Shown here piece by piece: positions 1 through 9,078 of a stretch of DNA of 64,000 nt; within the stretch, counting starts at the first letter, position 1; each line of letters opens with the position of its first letter. Position numbers and translations under genes: made by a program. The stretch spans positions 62,001 to 126,000 of the forward strand of contig NZ_CP096199.1 of NCBI RefSeq assembly GCF_023195835.1, given 5' to 3'. The notes below the pieces were generated by a model, which was not told the origin of the DNA, searched no databases, and was given only the letters and a program-made list of their open reading frames with translations. The DNA is from Vibrio sinaloensis (GTDB lineage Bacteria > Pseudomonadota > Gammaproteobacteria > Enterobacterales > Vibrionaceae).

Positions 1-401
1 TCGCTCAGTGACGCTTGCTCTTGTTTTTGCTCGTGGCGGTGAGTTATGGCTCGCTCTACCAAGGTTAAGGTTTCATCGACATCGAACGGCTTGGGTAAAT
101 ACTCAAAGGCGCCTTTTTGATAAGCATTGACCGCGGCGTCTAAGTCTGAGTGAGCGGTCATTATAATAACAGGTAAGTCAGGTGAGCGTTGATGAACTTG
201 CTTGAGCAGCTCAATGCCATCAATACCTGGCATGCGAATATCGGACACCAGCACATCCGGAGTTTCACGCTCCAGCGCCATAAGCACACTTTCCGCGTCG
301 GCGAAGGTTTCACACTTGATGTTCGCCGAAGAGAGGGTTTTCTCCATGACCCAGCGGATAGAGCTGTCGTCATCGACGACCCAAACGTATCCTTTACTCA
401 T
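1..401 (-). CDS. glnG: NtrC (NR-I) nitrogen response regulator, partial: receiver domain only
   Basis: This is the N-terminal 133 residues of the sigma-54-dependent activator NtrC; the AAA+ and DNA-binding domains lie beyond the left edge of the window. The protein starts MSKGYVWVVDDDSS, with the acidic pocket of a response-regulator receiver and the phosphoacceptor Asp54 in VSDIRMPG. The conserved Thr (IIMTAHSD) and Lys (LPKPFD) are also visible. It lies 26 bp downstream of glnL, which encodes its kinase, so the two are probably co-transcribed. NtrC boxes near glnA and glnL in this window are its expected targets. Identity is very secure; only the truncation at the window edge limits the annotation. 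Confidence 0.97.
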   Translation of the reverse strand, partial: MSKGYVWVVDDDSSIRWVMEKTLSSANIKCETFADAESVLMALERETPDVLVSDIRMPGIDGIELLKQVHQRSPDLPVIIMTAHSDLDAAVNAYQKGAFEYLPKPFDVDETLTLVERAITHRHEQKQEQASLS

Positions 402-427
402 ACAATGATTTCCTTACAGCAATGCCA

Positions 428-1480
428 CTAACTTTGAATCGGCAAATAAATAGTAAATGTTGTGCGACCAGGCCAGCTTTCTACGTCTATCTTACCTTGG
501 TGCTGATCGATAAGGTTTTGTGCAATAGAGAGACCTAAGCCTGTTCCTCCTTCACGGCCACTGACCATAGGATAAAACAGCGTGTCTTGCAGATCGGTAG
601 CGATACCGGGACCGTTATCAATAATTTCGATTCTCGCCGCCAATTTGCAGCGCTGGCCGTGAATATTGGCTTGATGCACTGTTCTGGTGCGTATTGTTAT
701 TTGACCATCCACTTGGTCTTTAAGAATTTGACCTGCGTTACTGACGATGTTGAGCAGCGCTTGTTCTATTTGGTCAGCGTCCATGATGATGTCAGGCAGG
801 CTAGGGTCGTAATCGCGAACGATATTCACGCTTTGATTCGCCTCTAAGTCGACCAATTGGCGAATCTTTTCCAGAATCAGGTGCAAGTTGGCCGGTTTCT
901 TCTTACCCGGTTTTTGTGGCCCTAATAATCTATCCACCAGGGCTCTGAGCCGATCTGCTTGCTCGATGATGATTTGGGTATATTCGCCTAAACTGGCGTC
1001 GGGCAATGCGCGTTCCAAAAGCTGCGCCGCGCCGCGCAGACCACCGAGCGGGTTTTTGATTTCATGGGCCAAGCCGCGAACCAACAACTTAGCAGCTTGC
1101 TGCTGAGCATGCTGGTTTAGCTCTTGTGACAGGCGGCGCTGCTGACCTATTTTACGCATCTCCACCAGTAGCATTAACTCTTTGTTCCACGAGATGGGGC
1201 TAACGGTGACTTCTAGCATCAACGGTTTGCCGTCAACGACAAATGTCACATCGCTATCGGTAATGCTCTGGCCACTTTGCAGCGGTTGTGACAACAACGC
1301 CAAATCCATCGAGGCATGTTGAATTAGGTGAGAAAGAGGGTGATCGACAATGCGTTTCGCACTCTGAGAGAACAGCTGCTCGGCCGATGGATTGGCATAA
1401 CGGACCTGCAACGACTCATTCATGATCAGAATCGCGGTTACTTGATGATTTAAGATGAGTTCGTTGAGTTCGCTATCCAC
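428..1480 (-). CDS. glnL: NtrB (NR-II) nitrogen sensor histidine kinase/phosphatase
   Basis: This is the cytoplasmic two-component kinase that phosphorylates and dephosphorylates NtrC in response to PII. It has an N-terminal PAS domain (about residues 10-110), the H-box LAHEIKNPLGG and a C-terminal HATPase with N-box (NIVSNAG), DNGPGI and GGTGLGLS. The frame is open to an upstream ATG at 1522, but I chose the GTG at 1480. It is preceded by AAGGAAAGG at good spacing, gives 350 residues, and places the phosphorylated histidine at 139, the same number as in E. coli NtrB. The upstream ATG would also lie inside the NtrC box at 1515-1530. It is followed 26 bp later by glnG. A DUF4124 gene separates it from glnA. 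Confidence 0.96.
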   Translation of the reverse strand: MDSELNELILNHQVTAILIMNESLQVRYANPSAEQLFSQSAKRIVDHPLSHLIQHASMDLALLSQPLQSGQSITDSDVTFVVDGKPLMLEVTVSPISWNKELMLLVEMRKIGQQRRLSQELNQHAQQQAAKLLVRGLAHEIKNPLGGLRGAAQLLERALPDASLGEYTQIIIEQADRLRALVDRLLGPQKPGKKKPANLHLILEKIRQLVDLEANQSVNIVRDYDPSLPDIIMDADQIEQALLNIVSNAGQILKDQVDGQITIRTRTVHQANIHGQRCKLAARIEIIDNGPGIATDLQDTLFYPMVSGREGGTGLGLSIAQNLIDQHQGKIDVESWPGRTTFTIYLPIQS

Positions 1481-1514
1481 TGCTATACCCTTTCCTTGAA
1501 CCTGAACTGTGCAC

Positions 1515-1530
1515 TGCACCAAAATGGTGC
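1515..1530 (-). promoter_or_regulatory. NtrC box upstream of glnL
   Basis: The sequence TGCACCAAAATGGTGC is a perfect inverted repeat that matches the NtrC-binding consensus. It ends 35 bp before the glnL GTG start and is much closer to the gene than a typical enhancer. By analogy with E. coli glnLp, it may act as an operator at which NtrC limits glnL-glnG transcription; that role is inferred. Confidence 0.85.
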
Positions 1531-1606
1531 GATGGAAAATTCAAGTATGGCGCATTACCACTAATAACAGAAGGTAAAACATCGTTATGCTGTGCGTTAA
1601 CGCTGT

Positions 1607-2119
1607 TTATTTCACCGAAATGGCGGTTATTCGCAATAAATGCACCGTAATAGGTTGTGAAGATGCAATAAGCTTGCCGTATTGAAATGCCTCTAACTGA
1701 ATCTGATGACTCCCCCTCGGGAGTTCGCGTAACTGCCAGACAAGGCTTTGTTCTGGAGTGAGTACGGTTTCTTCATTGAGTAGTAGCCTCAAGGTCTCGC
1801 CATCGTCTAGTGGGCGATTCAGCTTTGCCTTTATGGTCAGAGCGCCATTGTTGCTGCGTATTGCTTGGTTATTTAACGGAGAGAGTATTGTTAGTTCTAG
1901 TGGTGTACTGGCAACGCGTTTGGGATGTTGCGATGCGCCGGTCGGCGCCGGTGGTTTTGTCGCGGGTTGCGTATCTGCAAGGTGAAATGTGGTTGCTTGT
2001 GGGTGAGGGATATCACTGAAATGGGTTATGCCTTGTGTATCTTGCCAAGTATAGATGGTTTTCGCTTGAGCCGACCAGAAAAAGCAAGCGATTACATATA
2101 GTAACCAGCGATGAGTCAT
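1607..2119 (-). CDS. Secreted DUF4124-domain protein
   Basis: This is a 170-residue exported protein of unknown function. A signal peptide (MTHRWLLYVIACFFWSAQA) is followed directly by the DUF4124 pattern KTIYTWQDTQGITHFSD (about residues 20-37). The rest is a proline- and threonine-rich linker and a beta-rich C-terminal half (about 85-170) resembling an Ig-like module. The frame could start upstream at 2143, but the ATG at 2119 lies about six bases after a G-rich ribosome-binding site that includes a run of seven G, so I prefer it. It lies between glnA and glnL on the same strand. I see no direct link to nitrogen metabolism beyond this position. Confidence 0.8.
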   Translation of the reverse strand: MTHRWLLYVIACFFWSAQAKTIYTWQDTQGITHFSDIPHPQATTFHLADTQPATKPPAPTGASQHPKRVASTPLELTILSPLNNQAIRSNNGALTIKAKLNRPLDDGETLRLLLNEETVLTPEQSLVWQLRELPRGSHQIQLEAFQYGKLIASSQPITVHLLRITAISVK

Positions 2120-2181
2120 TCGCATCCCCCCCTTTTTGTTCAATGCAGAATAACGACTCTAGCGTCAAAGGGGGAGTGGCC

Positions 2182-2215
2182 AAAAACAAAAAGGCTCACC
2201 TGCGAGGTGAGCCTT
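2182..2215 (-). terminator. Intrinsic terminator of glnA
   Basis: An 11-bp perfect stem (AAGGCTCACCT/AGGTGAGCCTT) with a 3-nt loop is followed on the minus strand by a T-rich tail. It lies about 40 bp after the glnA stop codon and should separate glnA from the DUF4124 and glnL-glnG genes. Confidence 0.85.
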
Positions 2216-2256
2216 GGATTTATGTAATAGCGCTGTTTAGCGCAACTGAGTAACCG

Positions 2257-3666
2257 TTATACTGAGTAGTACAGTTCGAACTCAAGTGGGTGAGTGGTCA
2301 TGTTAACCTTCTCAACATCTTGAGACTTAAGTGCGATGTAAGAATCGATGAAGTCATCAGAGAATACGCCGCCAGCAGTTAGGAACTCACGGTCAGCGTC
2401 TAGGCACTCTAGCGCTTCTTTTAGTGAGTAAGCCACTGTTGGGATTTCAGCTGCTTCTTCTGCTGGTAGATCGTAAAGGTCTTTATCCATCGCTTCGCCT
2501 GGGTGGATCTTGTTCTTAATACCGTCAAGACCCGCCATTAGCATTGCTGCGAAACATAGGTATGGGTTCGCTGATGGATCACCGAAGCGTAGCTCGATAC
2601 GACGTGCTTTAGGGCTTGGTACCACTGGGATACGGATAGAAGCCGAGCGGTTACGTGCAGAGTAAGCAAGCATAACTGGCGCTTCGAAGCCTGGTACAAG
2701 ACGCTTGTACGAGTTAGTTGATGCGTTAGCAAATGCGTTGATTGCTTTCGCATGCTTGATAACACCACCGATGTAGTAAAGAGCCAGTTCAGATAGGCCG
2801 CCGTACTTGTCACCCGCGAACAGGTTAACACCGTCTTTCGCTAGAGATTGGTGAACGTGCATACCAGAACCGTTGTCGCCAACGAGTGGCTTAGGCATGA
2901 ATGTCGCTGTTTTACCAAATGCGTGCGCAACGTTGTGTACTACGTACTTGTAAACTTGGATTTCGTCCGCTTTTGCCGTTAGCGTGTTAAAGCGAGTTGC
3001 GATTTCGTTCTGACCCGCAGTGGCTACTTCGTGGTGATGCGCTTCGACTACTTGGCCCATCTCTTCAAGGATGAGACACATTGCAGAGCGGATGTCTTGA
3101 GAAGAGTCAACTGGCGCTACTGGGAAGTAACCACCTTTAACGCCTGGACGGTGACCTTTGTTACCGCCTTCGAAGTCAGTACCTGTGTTCCAAGCCGCTT
3201 CTACGTCGTCGATCTTGAAGAATGAACCAGACATGTCGGTTGCAAACTTAACGTCGTCAAATAGGAAGAACTCTGGCTCAGGACCAACAAGCACTGTGTC
3301 TGCGATGCCTGTCGAACGTAGGTAATCTTCAGCACGCTTAGCGATAGAGCGAGGGTCACGGTCGTAGCCTTGCATAGTTGCAGGCTCAAGAATGTCACAA
3401 CGGATGTTTAGCGTTGCGTCTTCTGTGAATGGGTCAAGAACGGCAGATGACGCGTCTGGCATCATTACCATGTCAGATTCGTTGATGCCTTTCCAGCCAG
3501 CAACTGATGAACCATCGAACATCTTACCTTCTTCAAAGAAGTCTGCGTCCACTTGGTGAGCAGGAATCGATACGTGCTGCTCTTTACCTTTTGTATCTGT
3601 AAAACGTAGGTCAACAAACTTAACTTCGTTTTCTTGGATCAGCGATAGAACGTTTTCTACTGACAT
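2257..3666 (-). CDS. glnA: Glutamine synthetase, type I
   Basis: The enzyme condenses glutamate and ammonia to glutamine using ATP and forms a cytoplasmic dodecamer. The 469-residue length is that of the adenylylated GSI-beta class. Visible landmarks are the Asp50 loop region ([13 protein letters not shown]), the active-site segments [17 protein letters not shown] and [14 protein letters not shown], and the adenylylation loop [10 protein letters not shown]. The C-terminus FELYYSV is standard. The ATG is preceded by GGAGG. Regulation can be read upstream: a sigma-54 promoter about 110 bp before the start and NtrC boxes further upstream. A strong terminator follows, so it is mostly transcribed separately from glnL-glnG. 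Confidence 0.99.
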   Translation of the reverse strand: MSVENVLSLIQENEVKFVDLRFTDTKGKEQHVSIPAHQVDADFFEEGKMFDGSSVAGWKGINESDMVMMPDASSAVLDPFTEDATLNIRCDILEPATMQGYDRDPRSIAKRAEDYLRSTGIADTVLVGPEPEFFLFDDVKFATDMSGSFFKIDDVEAAWNTGTDFEGGNKGHRPGVKGGYFPVAPVDSSQDIRSAMCLILEEMGQVVEAHHHEVATAGQNEIATRFNTLTAKADEIQVYKYVVHNVAHAFGKTATFMPKPLVGDNGSGMHVHQSLAKDGVNLFAGDKYGGLSELALYYIGGVIKHAKAINAFANASTNSYKRLVPGFEAPVMLAYSARNRSASIRIPVVPSPKARRIELRFGDPSANPYLCFAAMLMAGLDGIKNKIHPGEAMDKDLYDLPAEEAAEIPTVAYSLKEALECLDADREFLTAGGVFSDDFIDSYIALKSQDVEKVNMTTHPLEFELYYSV

Positions 3667-3773
3667 CTTGGATAACCTCCAGTGTTGTTAAAGCGGTTTA
3701 GCTTGGTGCTCATGTTGAGTCCAGCATTGATTAATTACATTGCAAACTTATTAATCGATGCTGATTGAGTTAA

Positions 3774-3790
3774 AGCCAAAACCATGCCAA
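3774..3790 (-). promoter_or_regulatory. Sigma-54 promoter of glnA
   Basis: On the minus strand the sequence TTGGCATGGTTTTGGCT carries the GG and GC dinucleotides of a -24/-12 promoter with the required 10-bp gap. It differs from the consensus at two positions. It lies about 110 bp before the glnA start, with NtrC boxes 50-130 bp upstream, which is the classical glnAp2 arrangement. Confidence 0.8.
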
Positions 3791-3839
3791 AAAAATTAAT
3801 CCATTAATTTCAATAAATTAGCGGGCTAGGTGTTAAAAT

Positions 3840-3911
3840 GGTGCATGCGGTTGCACCAAAATGATCTTTATTGTGCACTGTATTGGTGCGAGTTATAGAT
3901 TTGCACCAAGA
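3840..3911 (-). promoter_or_regulatory. NtrC enhancer cluster of glnA
   Basis: The best site is TGCACTGTATTGGTGC at 3874-3889. An inverted pair GGTGCA/TGCACC with a 6-bp gap lies at 3840-3857, and a further half-site TGCACCAAG lies at 3903-3911. They are 50-130 bp upstream of the sigma-54 promoter, typical of NtrC enhancers. An influence on the divergent typA promoter is possible but unsupported. Confidence 0.8.
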
Positions 3912-4159
3912 GTAAACAACCATCGTCCTCCATTCAGCCTAGAATTGCTCATTATGTCAATCGGGATTTCTCCACACTCGCCGCACTATTGCGTTCAATC
4001 AAAAAATATCTCGCCACATGAGGCGAATCAGATCACATATTTCTGGGTTTTTCGCTAAAATCTGGTACATTATGGCCGTTTTTTTAATCAAGTAAGGGCG
4101 CGGATAACACAGTGATTGTGTTTTCGGCGTGCTTCTGCCTATTCGAGCGAATCAAATCC

Positions 4160-5989
4160 ATGGCTACTCCACAGATTGATAAATTAAGAAATATCGCGAT
4201 CATCGCGCACGTTGACCACGGTAAAACAACACTGGTTGATAAACTACTCCAGCAATCAGGTACGTTAGAGTCTCGCGGTGAAGCTGAAGAGCGAGTCATG
4301 GACTCAAACGATATCGAGAAAGAGCGCGGTATTACCATTCTTGCTAAAAACACAGCAATTAACTGGAATGACTACCGAATCAACATCGTTGATACTCCGG
4401 GACACGCGGACTTCGGTGGTGAAGTTGAGCGTATCATGTCGATGGTCGACTCAGTACTGCTTATCGTTGATGCGGTTGATGGCCCAATGCCACAAACGCG
4501 TTTTGTTACCCAAAAAGCGTTTGCTCACGGTCTAAAGCCAATCGTTGTTATCAACAAGATTGACCGTCCGGGTGCGCGTCCTGATTGGGTAATGGACCAA
4601 GTGTTCGACCTATTCGATAACCTAGGTGCCACTGACGACCAGCTAGACTTTAAAGTGGTCTACGCATCGGCACTTAACGGTTGGGCTTCTCTTGAAGAAG
4701 GCGAAACGGGCGAGAACATGGAACCGCTATTCCAAACCATCGTTGATGTGGTTGACGCGCCAAATGTTGACCTAGACGGCCCACTACAAATGCAAGTCTC
4801 TCAGCTAGACTACAGCTCTTATGTGGGTGTTATCGGTGTTGCGCGTGTCACTCGCGGCTCTGTTAAGCCAAACCAACAAGTGACGGTTATCGGTGCAGAC
4901 GGTAAGACTCGCAACGGTAAAGTGGGCACAGTCATGGGCTACTTGGGCCTAGAGCGTCACGAAGTTGACCAAGCAAACGCGGGTGACATCATCGCTATTA
5001 CCGGTCTTGGTGAGCTAAAAATCTCAGACACTATCTGTGCACAAAACGCTGTAGAAGCGCTTCCAGCTCTTTCTGTTGATGAGCCAACAGTAACCATGAC
5101 GTTCCAGGTGAACACTTCTCCGTTCGCGGGTAAAGAAGGTAAGTTCGTGACATCACGTAACATCCTTGAGCGTTTAGAGAAGGAACTGGTTCACAACGTT
5201 GCGCTACGTGTCGAGCAAACTGACGATCCAGACAAGTTCCGCGTATCAGGCCGTGGTGAACTTCATCTATCTATCCTGATCGAAAACATGCGTCGTGAAG
5301 GTTTCGAGCTAGCAGTATCGCGTCCTGAAGTTATCATTAAAGAAGAGAACGGCCAGTTGATGGAACCGTTTGAAACCGTGACCATTGACGTTCAAGAAGA
5401 GCACCAAGGCGGCATCATGGAGAACATCGGTTTACGTAAAGGTGAACTGAAAGATATGTCTCCAGACGGTAAAGGTCGTGTACGTATGGACTTTATCATG
5501 CCTTCTCGTGGCCTGATTGGTTTCCAAACTGAGTTCATGACGCTAACGTCAGGCTCTGGCCTGCTCTACCATACGTTTGATCACTACGGCCCACACAAAG
5601 GCGGTAACATCGGTCAACGTATCAACGGCGTACTGATTGCCAACGCGGCGGGTAAAGCACTGACCAACGCACTGTTTAACCTGCAAGAGCGCGGCCGTCT
5701 ATTCATCGGTCACGGCGTAGAAGTGTACGAAGGTATGGTGATTGGTATTCATAGCCGTGACAACGACCTAACGGTCAACGCACTGAAAGGTAAGCAGCTG
5801 ACCAACGTTCGTGCCTCTGGTACCGATGATGCGCAGGTTCTGACTCCGCCAATCATCATGACTCTTGAGCAAGCGCTTGAGTTCATCGATGATGACGAGC
5901 TAGTTGAAGTCACACCTGAAAGCATTCGTATCCGTAAGAAGTTCCTAACGGAAAGCGACCGTAAACGTGCTTCACGTGCAGCAAAATAA
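4160..5989 (+). CDS. typA: Ribosome-associated GTPase BipA/TypA
   Basis: This is a translational GTPase of the EF-G/LepA family, acting in ribosome assembly and stress and cold adaptation. The G-domain motifs are AHVDHGKTT (G1), the switch with RGITI (G2), [14 protein letters not shown] (G3) and NKIDRPGA (G4). The C-terminal half carries the BipA-specific domain (for example [13 protein letters not shown]). I start at ATG 4160 ([11 protein letters not shown]), which gives the family-typical 609 residues; the frame extends 16 codons upstream but without family similarity. It is divergent from glnA, as in enterobacteria. A strong terminator follows directly. Confidence 0.98.
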   Translation: MATPQIDKLRNIAIIAHVDHGKTTLVDKLLQQSGTLESRGEAEERVMDSNDIEKERGITILAKNTAINWNDYRINIVDTPGHADFGGEVERIMSMVDSVLLIVDAVDGPMPQTRFVTQKAFAHGLKPIVVINKIDRPGARPDWVMDQVFDLFDNLGATDDQLDFKVVYASALNGWASLEEGETGENMEPLFQTIVDVVDAPNVDLDGPLQMQVSQLDYSSYVGVIGVARVTRGSVKPNQQVTVIGADGKTRNGKVGTVMGYLGLERHEVDQANAGDIIAITGLGELKISDTICAQNAVEALPALSVDEPTVTMTFQVNTSPFAGKEGKFVTSRNILERLEKELVHNVALRVEQTDDPDKFRVSGRGELHLSILIENMRREGFELAVSRPEVIIKEENGQLMEPFETVTIDVQEEHQGGIMENIGLRKGELKDMSPDGKGRVRMDFIMPSRGLIGFQTEFMTLTSGSGLLYHTFDHYGPHKGGNIGQRINGVLIANAAGKALTNALFNLQERGRLFIGHGVEVYEGMVIGIHSRDNDLTVNALKGKQLTNVRASGTDDAQVLTPPIIMTLEQALEFIDDDELVEVTPESIRIRKKFLTESDRKRASRAAK

Positions 5990-6010
5990 TCGTTGCTGAC
6001 ACCCATGATA

Positions 6011-6042
6011 AAAAGCCCCGAGTTATGCTCGGGGCTTTTTTT
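6011..6042. terminator. Terminator after typA, probably bidirectional
   Basis: The stem AAAAGCCCCGAG/CTCGGGGCTTTT with a 5-nt loop is followed by a T-run on the plus strand and has an A-run on the other side. It therefore also serves the convergent DUF2959 gene that ends at 6073. Confidence 0.9.
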
Positions 6043-6072
6043 ATGTGGTAGTTAGTCTATTTTTGATTGAGC

Positions 6073-6714
6073 TTACTTTTGATTGAGTTTTTGCAAGAAC
6101 TTATCCGATTCGGCGATCGCCTCGTTCATGTCTCTGATCGCGTACTGGATATCTTGTTCCAAGCTGGCAAATTCGCCTTGCAGCGAGCCAATGGCGCTGG
6201 CGTTGAGGTTATGCTTGAGATACAAGGTGTTGTCACGCAGGGTGTTGAGTACCGGCGTCATTTTCGCTTCGGCACGCTTCATCGCTTTTAGCATCGAGTT
6301 ATAAGAGGTTTGGGTGTCACGCAGTTTTTGCTCACTGGCGCGGCGCAGTTTACTGCTGGTATAGAGCTCAAGTTCATTCTTCCATTCTGCAAACAGTGCG
6401 TCCGACACATCTTCGATCGCTTGGATGCGGTCGCTCACCTCTTGCGCGGCCTTTTCGCTGTCTTGATATTTGTCATTGATGTCGTTGTAAATGGTCTCAA
6501 GCTCGCCGCCATCAAATTGGGTCAATACGGATAAGGCTTCTAGAGCGCTACTAAACTCTTGTTGGGCGTCTTGCTGCGATTGTTTGGCATCTTCGACGCG
6601 ATCCACCATGATGTCACGTTTGTGATAACCCACTTGCTCCATTGCAGAGTAGTAAGCAGACTGACACCCTGTTAGGGTAAAAATCGACAATACAAACACC
6701 AGTAAGTACGGCAT
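6073..6714 (-). CDS. DUF2959 family lipoprotein
   Basis: This is a 213-residue putative outer-membrane or periplasmic lipoprotein. The N-terminus is a short hydrophobic signal ending in the lipobox LTGC, with Cys17 as the predicted lipidated residue. The rest is almost entirely alpha-helical and rich in Glu, Gln, Lys and Ala, with heptad-like hydrophobic spacing suggesting coiled coils. This fits the DUF2959 family common in marine gammaproteobacteria. The function is unknown. A good ribosome-binding site (AAGGAAAGG) precedes the ATG. It is divergent from yihY and convergent with typA. Confidence 0.85.
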   Translation of the reverse strand: MPYLLVFVLSIFTLTGCQSAYYSAMEQVGYHKRDIMVDRVEDAKQSQQDAQQEFSSALEALSVLTQFDGGELETIYNDINDKYQDSEKAAQEVSDRIQAIEDVSDALFAEWKNELELYTSSKLRRASEQKLRDTQTSYNSMLKAMKRAEAKMTPVLNTLRDNTLYLKHNLNASAIGSLQGEFASLEQDIQYAIRDMNEAIAESDKFLQKLNQK

Positions 6715-6776
6715 GATGGGATCCTTTCCTTTAAAATTACCCTGTTAGGATGACGGATATAGTGGGGAGTGACAAG

Positions 6777-7697
6777 TTGAAAATCGAACCCTTGATAACC
6801 CAAGCGATCCTGTTTGCGCGTTATCTTTTTACACGAATGAAGCATGATAGAGTCAATGTTAACGCTGGATACTTGGCCTACATTACTTTGCTATCGATTG
6901 TGCCGATGTTAACGGTGCTGTTATCTGTCCTCTCATCCTTTGCGATTTTTGAAAACGCCGGCGATGCGATTCAAGACTTTGTTATTACCCATTTTGTTCC
7001 AGCCGCCGGCGATGCGGTGAAAGGGGCGCTGCTCGAGTTCGTCGCCAATACCGGCAAAATGAGTGCGGTGGGGGGCGGTTTTCTATTTGTCGCCGCTTTG
7101 ATGCTGATTTCTAACATCGACAAGAATCTCAACTATATTTGGCGAGTGCGTAAAAAGCGTCGCGCTGTATTTTCGTTCTCTATGTATTGGATGGTGTTGA
7201 CCTTGGGGCCTATTTTAGTCGGTGCCAGTATCGCGGCGACTTCCTACGTCACCTCACTGAAAATTATCGATCATGAGGCGCTGAGCGGCGTGTACAACCA
7301 GTTACTGCGCTGGTTGCCATTTTGGTTGTCTTTCTTTGCCTTCGCTGGCTTGTATCTGTTGGTGCCGAATAAAAAAGTGCGCTTATCCCATGCGGCGCTC
7401 GGGGCGATTGTTGCTGCGCTGCTGTTTGAAGCAAGCAAAAAAGGCTTTGCCGCCTACATTACTCAGTTTCCTTCATATCAACTCATCTACGGCGCATTAG
7501 CGGCAATCCCAATTCTGTTCGTTTGGGTCTATTTATGTTGGCTGATTGTACTCGTCGGTGCCGAGGTGACCGCTGCGCTTGGTGAAAGAGAGCAATGGAG
7601 AGAATTACCACAAGAAATGGTACACTCAGCACCATCACGCAATCGATTAATAGTAAAAGGGAAAACCAGTGATAGCACTGATTCAGAGAGTGAGTGA
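6777..7697 (+). CDS. yihY: YihY/BrkB family inner-membrane protein
   Basis: This is a polytopic inner-membrane protein of the YihY/BrkB family (once misannotated as RNase BN). About six hydrophobic segments are visible, with conserved family segments such as [39 protein letters not shown] and [20 protein letters not shown]. Its transport or other function is not established. I prefer the TTG at 6777 because GGGGAG lies seven bases upstream; an in-frame ATG at 6750 has its AGG directly against the codon. The 3' end overlaps dtd by 29 bp, so the two are translationally linked, as in other gammaproteobacteria. Confidence 0.9.
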   Translation: MKIEPLITQAILFARYLFTRMKHDRVNVNAGYLAYITLLSIVPMLTVLLSVLSSFAIFENAGDAIQDFVITHFVPAAGDAVKGALLEFVANTGKMSAVGGGFLFVAALMLISNIDKNLNYIWRVRKKRRAVFSFSMYWMVLTLGPILVGASIAATSYVTSLKIIDHEALSGVYNQLLRWLPFWLSFFAFAGLYLLVPNKKVRLSHAALGAIVAALLFEASKKGFAAYITQFPSYQLIYGALAAIPILFVWVYLCWLIVLVGAEVTAALGEREQWRELPQEMVHSAPSRNRLIVKGKTSDSTDSESE

Positions 7698-8103
7698 GGC
7701 GGCCGTTCGAGTAGACGGTCAAGTGGTCGGCGAGATAGATCAAGGTCTGCTTGTTCTACTCGGTGTCGAAAAAGACGACGATGAAGCCAAGGCCAAGCGA
7801 CTAATGGAACGTGTGACCACTTATCGAGTGTTTGAAGACCAAGAGGGCAAAATGAACCTCAATGTGAAACAAATCGAAGGTAAGGTATTGGTGGTGTCGC
7901 AGTTTACCTTGCCCGCTGATACCAAAAAAGGGACGCGAGCCGGCTTTTCTCGTGGCGCACACCCTGCTGATGCCGAGCGATTGTACGACTATTTTTCTGA
8001 CCGTTGTGCCGAAGTGTTGCCGACTGAGCGTGGCCGGTTTGCGGCCGATATGAAGGTTTCTTTGGTCAATGATGGCCCGGTCACCTTCTGGCTACAGGTA
8101 TAA
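7669..8103 (+). CDS. dtd: D-aminoacyl-tRNA deacylase
   Basis: This proofreading enzyme hydrolyses D-aminoacyl-tRNAs (and glycyl-tRNA-Ala) in the cytoplasm. The 144 residues match the family length. The active-site motif SQFTLPAD and the cross-subunit NDGPVTF (the family Gly-cisPro motif) are both present. The start is a GTG inside the end of yihY. It is followed 51 bp later by a GNAT/thioesterase gene, and the trio probably forms one operon. Confidence 0.97.
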   Translation: MIALIQRVSEAAVRVDGQVVGEIDQGLLVLLGVEKDDDEAKAKRLMERVTTYRVFEDQEGKMNLNVKQIEGKVLVVSQFTLPADTKKGTRAGFSRGAHPADAERLYDYFSDRCAEVLPTERGRFAADMKVSLVNDGPVTFWLQV

Positions 8104-8154
8104 TCAATGTCTGCGTTGCACTCATCACGCCGCCAAAACTAAAAAAGGATTTTT

Positions 8155-9078
8155 ATGTTTAAGCTGATCACGCCGAAGACGGATAATCAACTCAATAAGT
8201 ACTATCACTTTCGTTGGCAGATGCTGAGAGAGCCTTGGCAGATGCCGATAGGTTCCGAGCGCGATGAATATGACCCGATGAGCCATCATCGCATGATTGT
8301 TGATGGACGCGGCCGACCAATGGCGATCGGTCGGCTGTATATTACCCCAGACAGTGAAGGCCAGATTCGCTTTATGGCGGTAAAAAATAATCGTCGTAGC
8401 AAAGGCATGGGGTCGTTAGTGCTGGTGGCTCTAGAGTCACTTGCGCGTCAAGAAGGGGCTAAACGCTTAGTGTGTAACGCTCGCGAAGATGCGATCTCAT
8501 TTTATGAGAAGAGTGGTTTTGAGCGACGCGGAGAGCTGACCGATGAGCGCGGCCCTGTCCGCCACCAACAAATGGTTAAACACCTTGATCCTATGGCCGA
8601 TGTACTGCGCAAACCTGAGTGGTGTACTGAGCTACAGGAGCGCTGGGAAAACCAGATTCCGATCAGTGACAAGATGGGGATCAAAATCAATCAGTACACT
8701 GGATATCAATTTGAGTGCAGCGCGCAGCTCAACCCAAACCTTAATCCACACAACACCATGTTTGCCGGCTCGGCGTTCACCTTAGCCACGTTAACCGGCT
8801 GGGGGATGACTTGGCTGTTGATGAAAGAGCGCAACCTCACCGGAGACATTGTGTTGGCCGACAGCCGGATTCGCTACCGTCACCCGGTGACCGAAAGCCC
8901 GGTCGCGTCAACCTCGCTCGACGGGATTAGTGGTGATCTAGACCGACTGGCGGCGGGGCGAAAAGCGCGCATTGTCATTCATGTCACCATTCAGAGTGGT
9001 GACGTGCCAGCGGTCGAGTTTATCGGTACCTATATGCTGATACCTGACTATCAAGCGGTACTCGGTAGCGACGATTAA
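8155..9078 (+). CDS. fabY: GNAT acetyltransferase - hotdog thioesterase fusion (YiiD/FabY type)
   Basis: This is a two-domain protein. Residues 1 to about 145 form a GNAT fold, with the acetyl-CoA pyrophosphate loop in NNRRSKGMGS and SFYEKSGFERRGE. Residues about 165-307 form the YiiD C-terminal hotdog domain (NPHNTMFAGSAFTLATLTGWG). The E. coli homologue YiiD has been linked to initiation of fatty-acid synthesis through malonyl-ACP decarboxylation; transfer of that activity here is by family membership only. AAGGA precedes the ATG. Its stop codon overlaps that of the convergent AsmA-like gene (TTAA at 9075-9078). Confidence 0.85.
   Translation: MFKLITPKTDNQLNKYYHFRWQMLREPWQMPIGSERDEYDPMSHHRMIVDGRGRPMAIGRLYITPDSEGQIRFMAVKNNRRSKGMGSLVLVALESLARQEGAKRLVCNAREDAISFYEKSGFERRGELTDERGPVRHQQMVKHLDPMADVLRKPEWCTELQERWENQIPISDKMGIKINQYTGYQFECSAQLNPNLNPHNTMFAGSAFTLATLTGWGMTWLLMKERNLTGDIVLADSRIRYRHPVTESPVASTSLDGISGDLDRLAAGRKARIVIHVTIQSGDVPAVEFIGTYMLIPDYQAVLGSDD

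Larger units (their letters stand above)
3667..4159. other. Intergenic control region between glnA and typA
   Basis: This 493-bp divergent gap holds the glnA sigma-54 promoter (3774-3790, minus strand), a cluster of NtrC half- and full sites (3840-3911), and about 250 bp of AT-rich sequence leading to typA. A possible extended -10 for typA (TGGTACATT, ending at 4071) is visible, but I cannot pair it with a good -35. No convincing gene is present; the short open frames here lack support. Confidence 0.7.

Noticed and set aside
3861..4058. 65-residue frame in the glnA-typA gap
   Set aside because: It runs through the NtrC boxes and has no ribosome-binding site.
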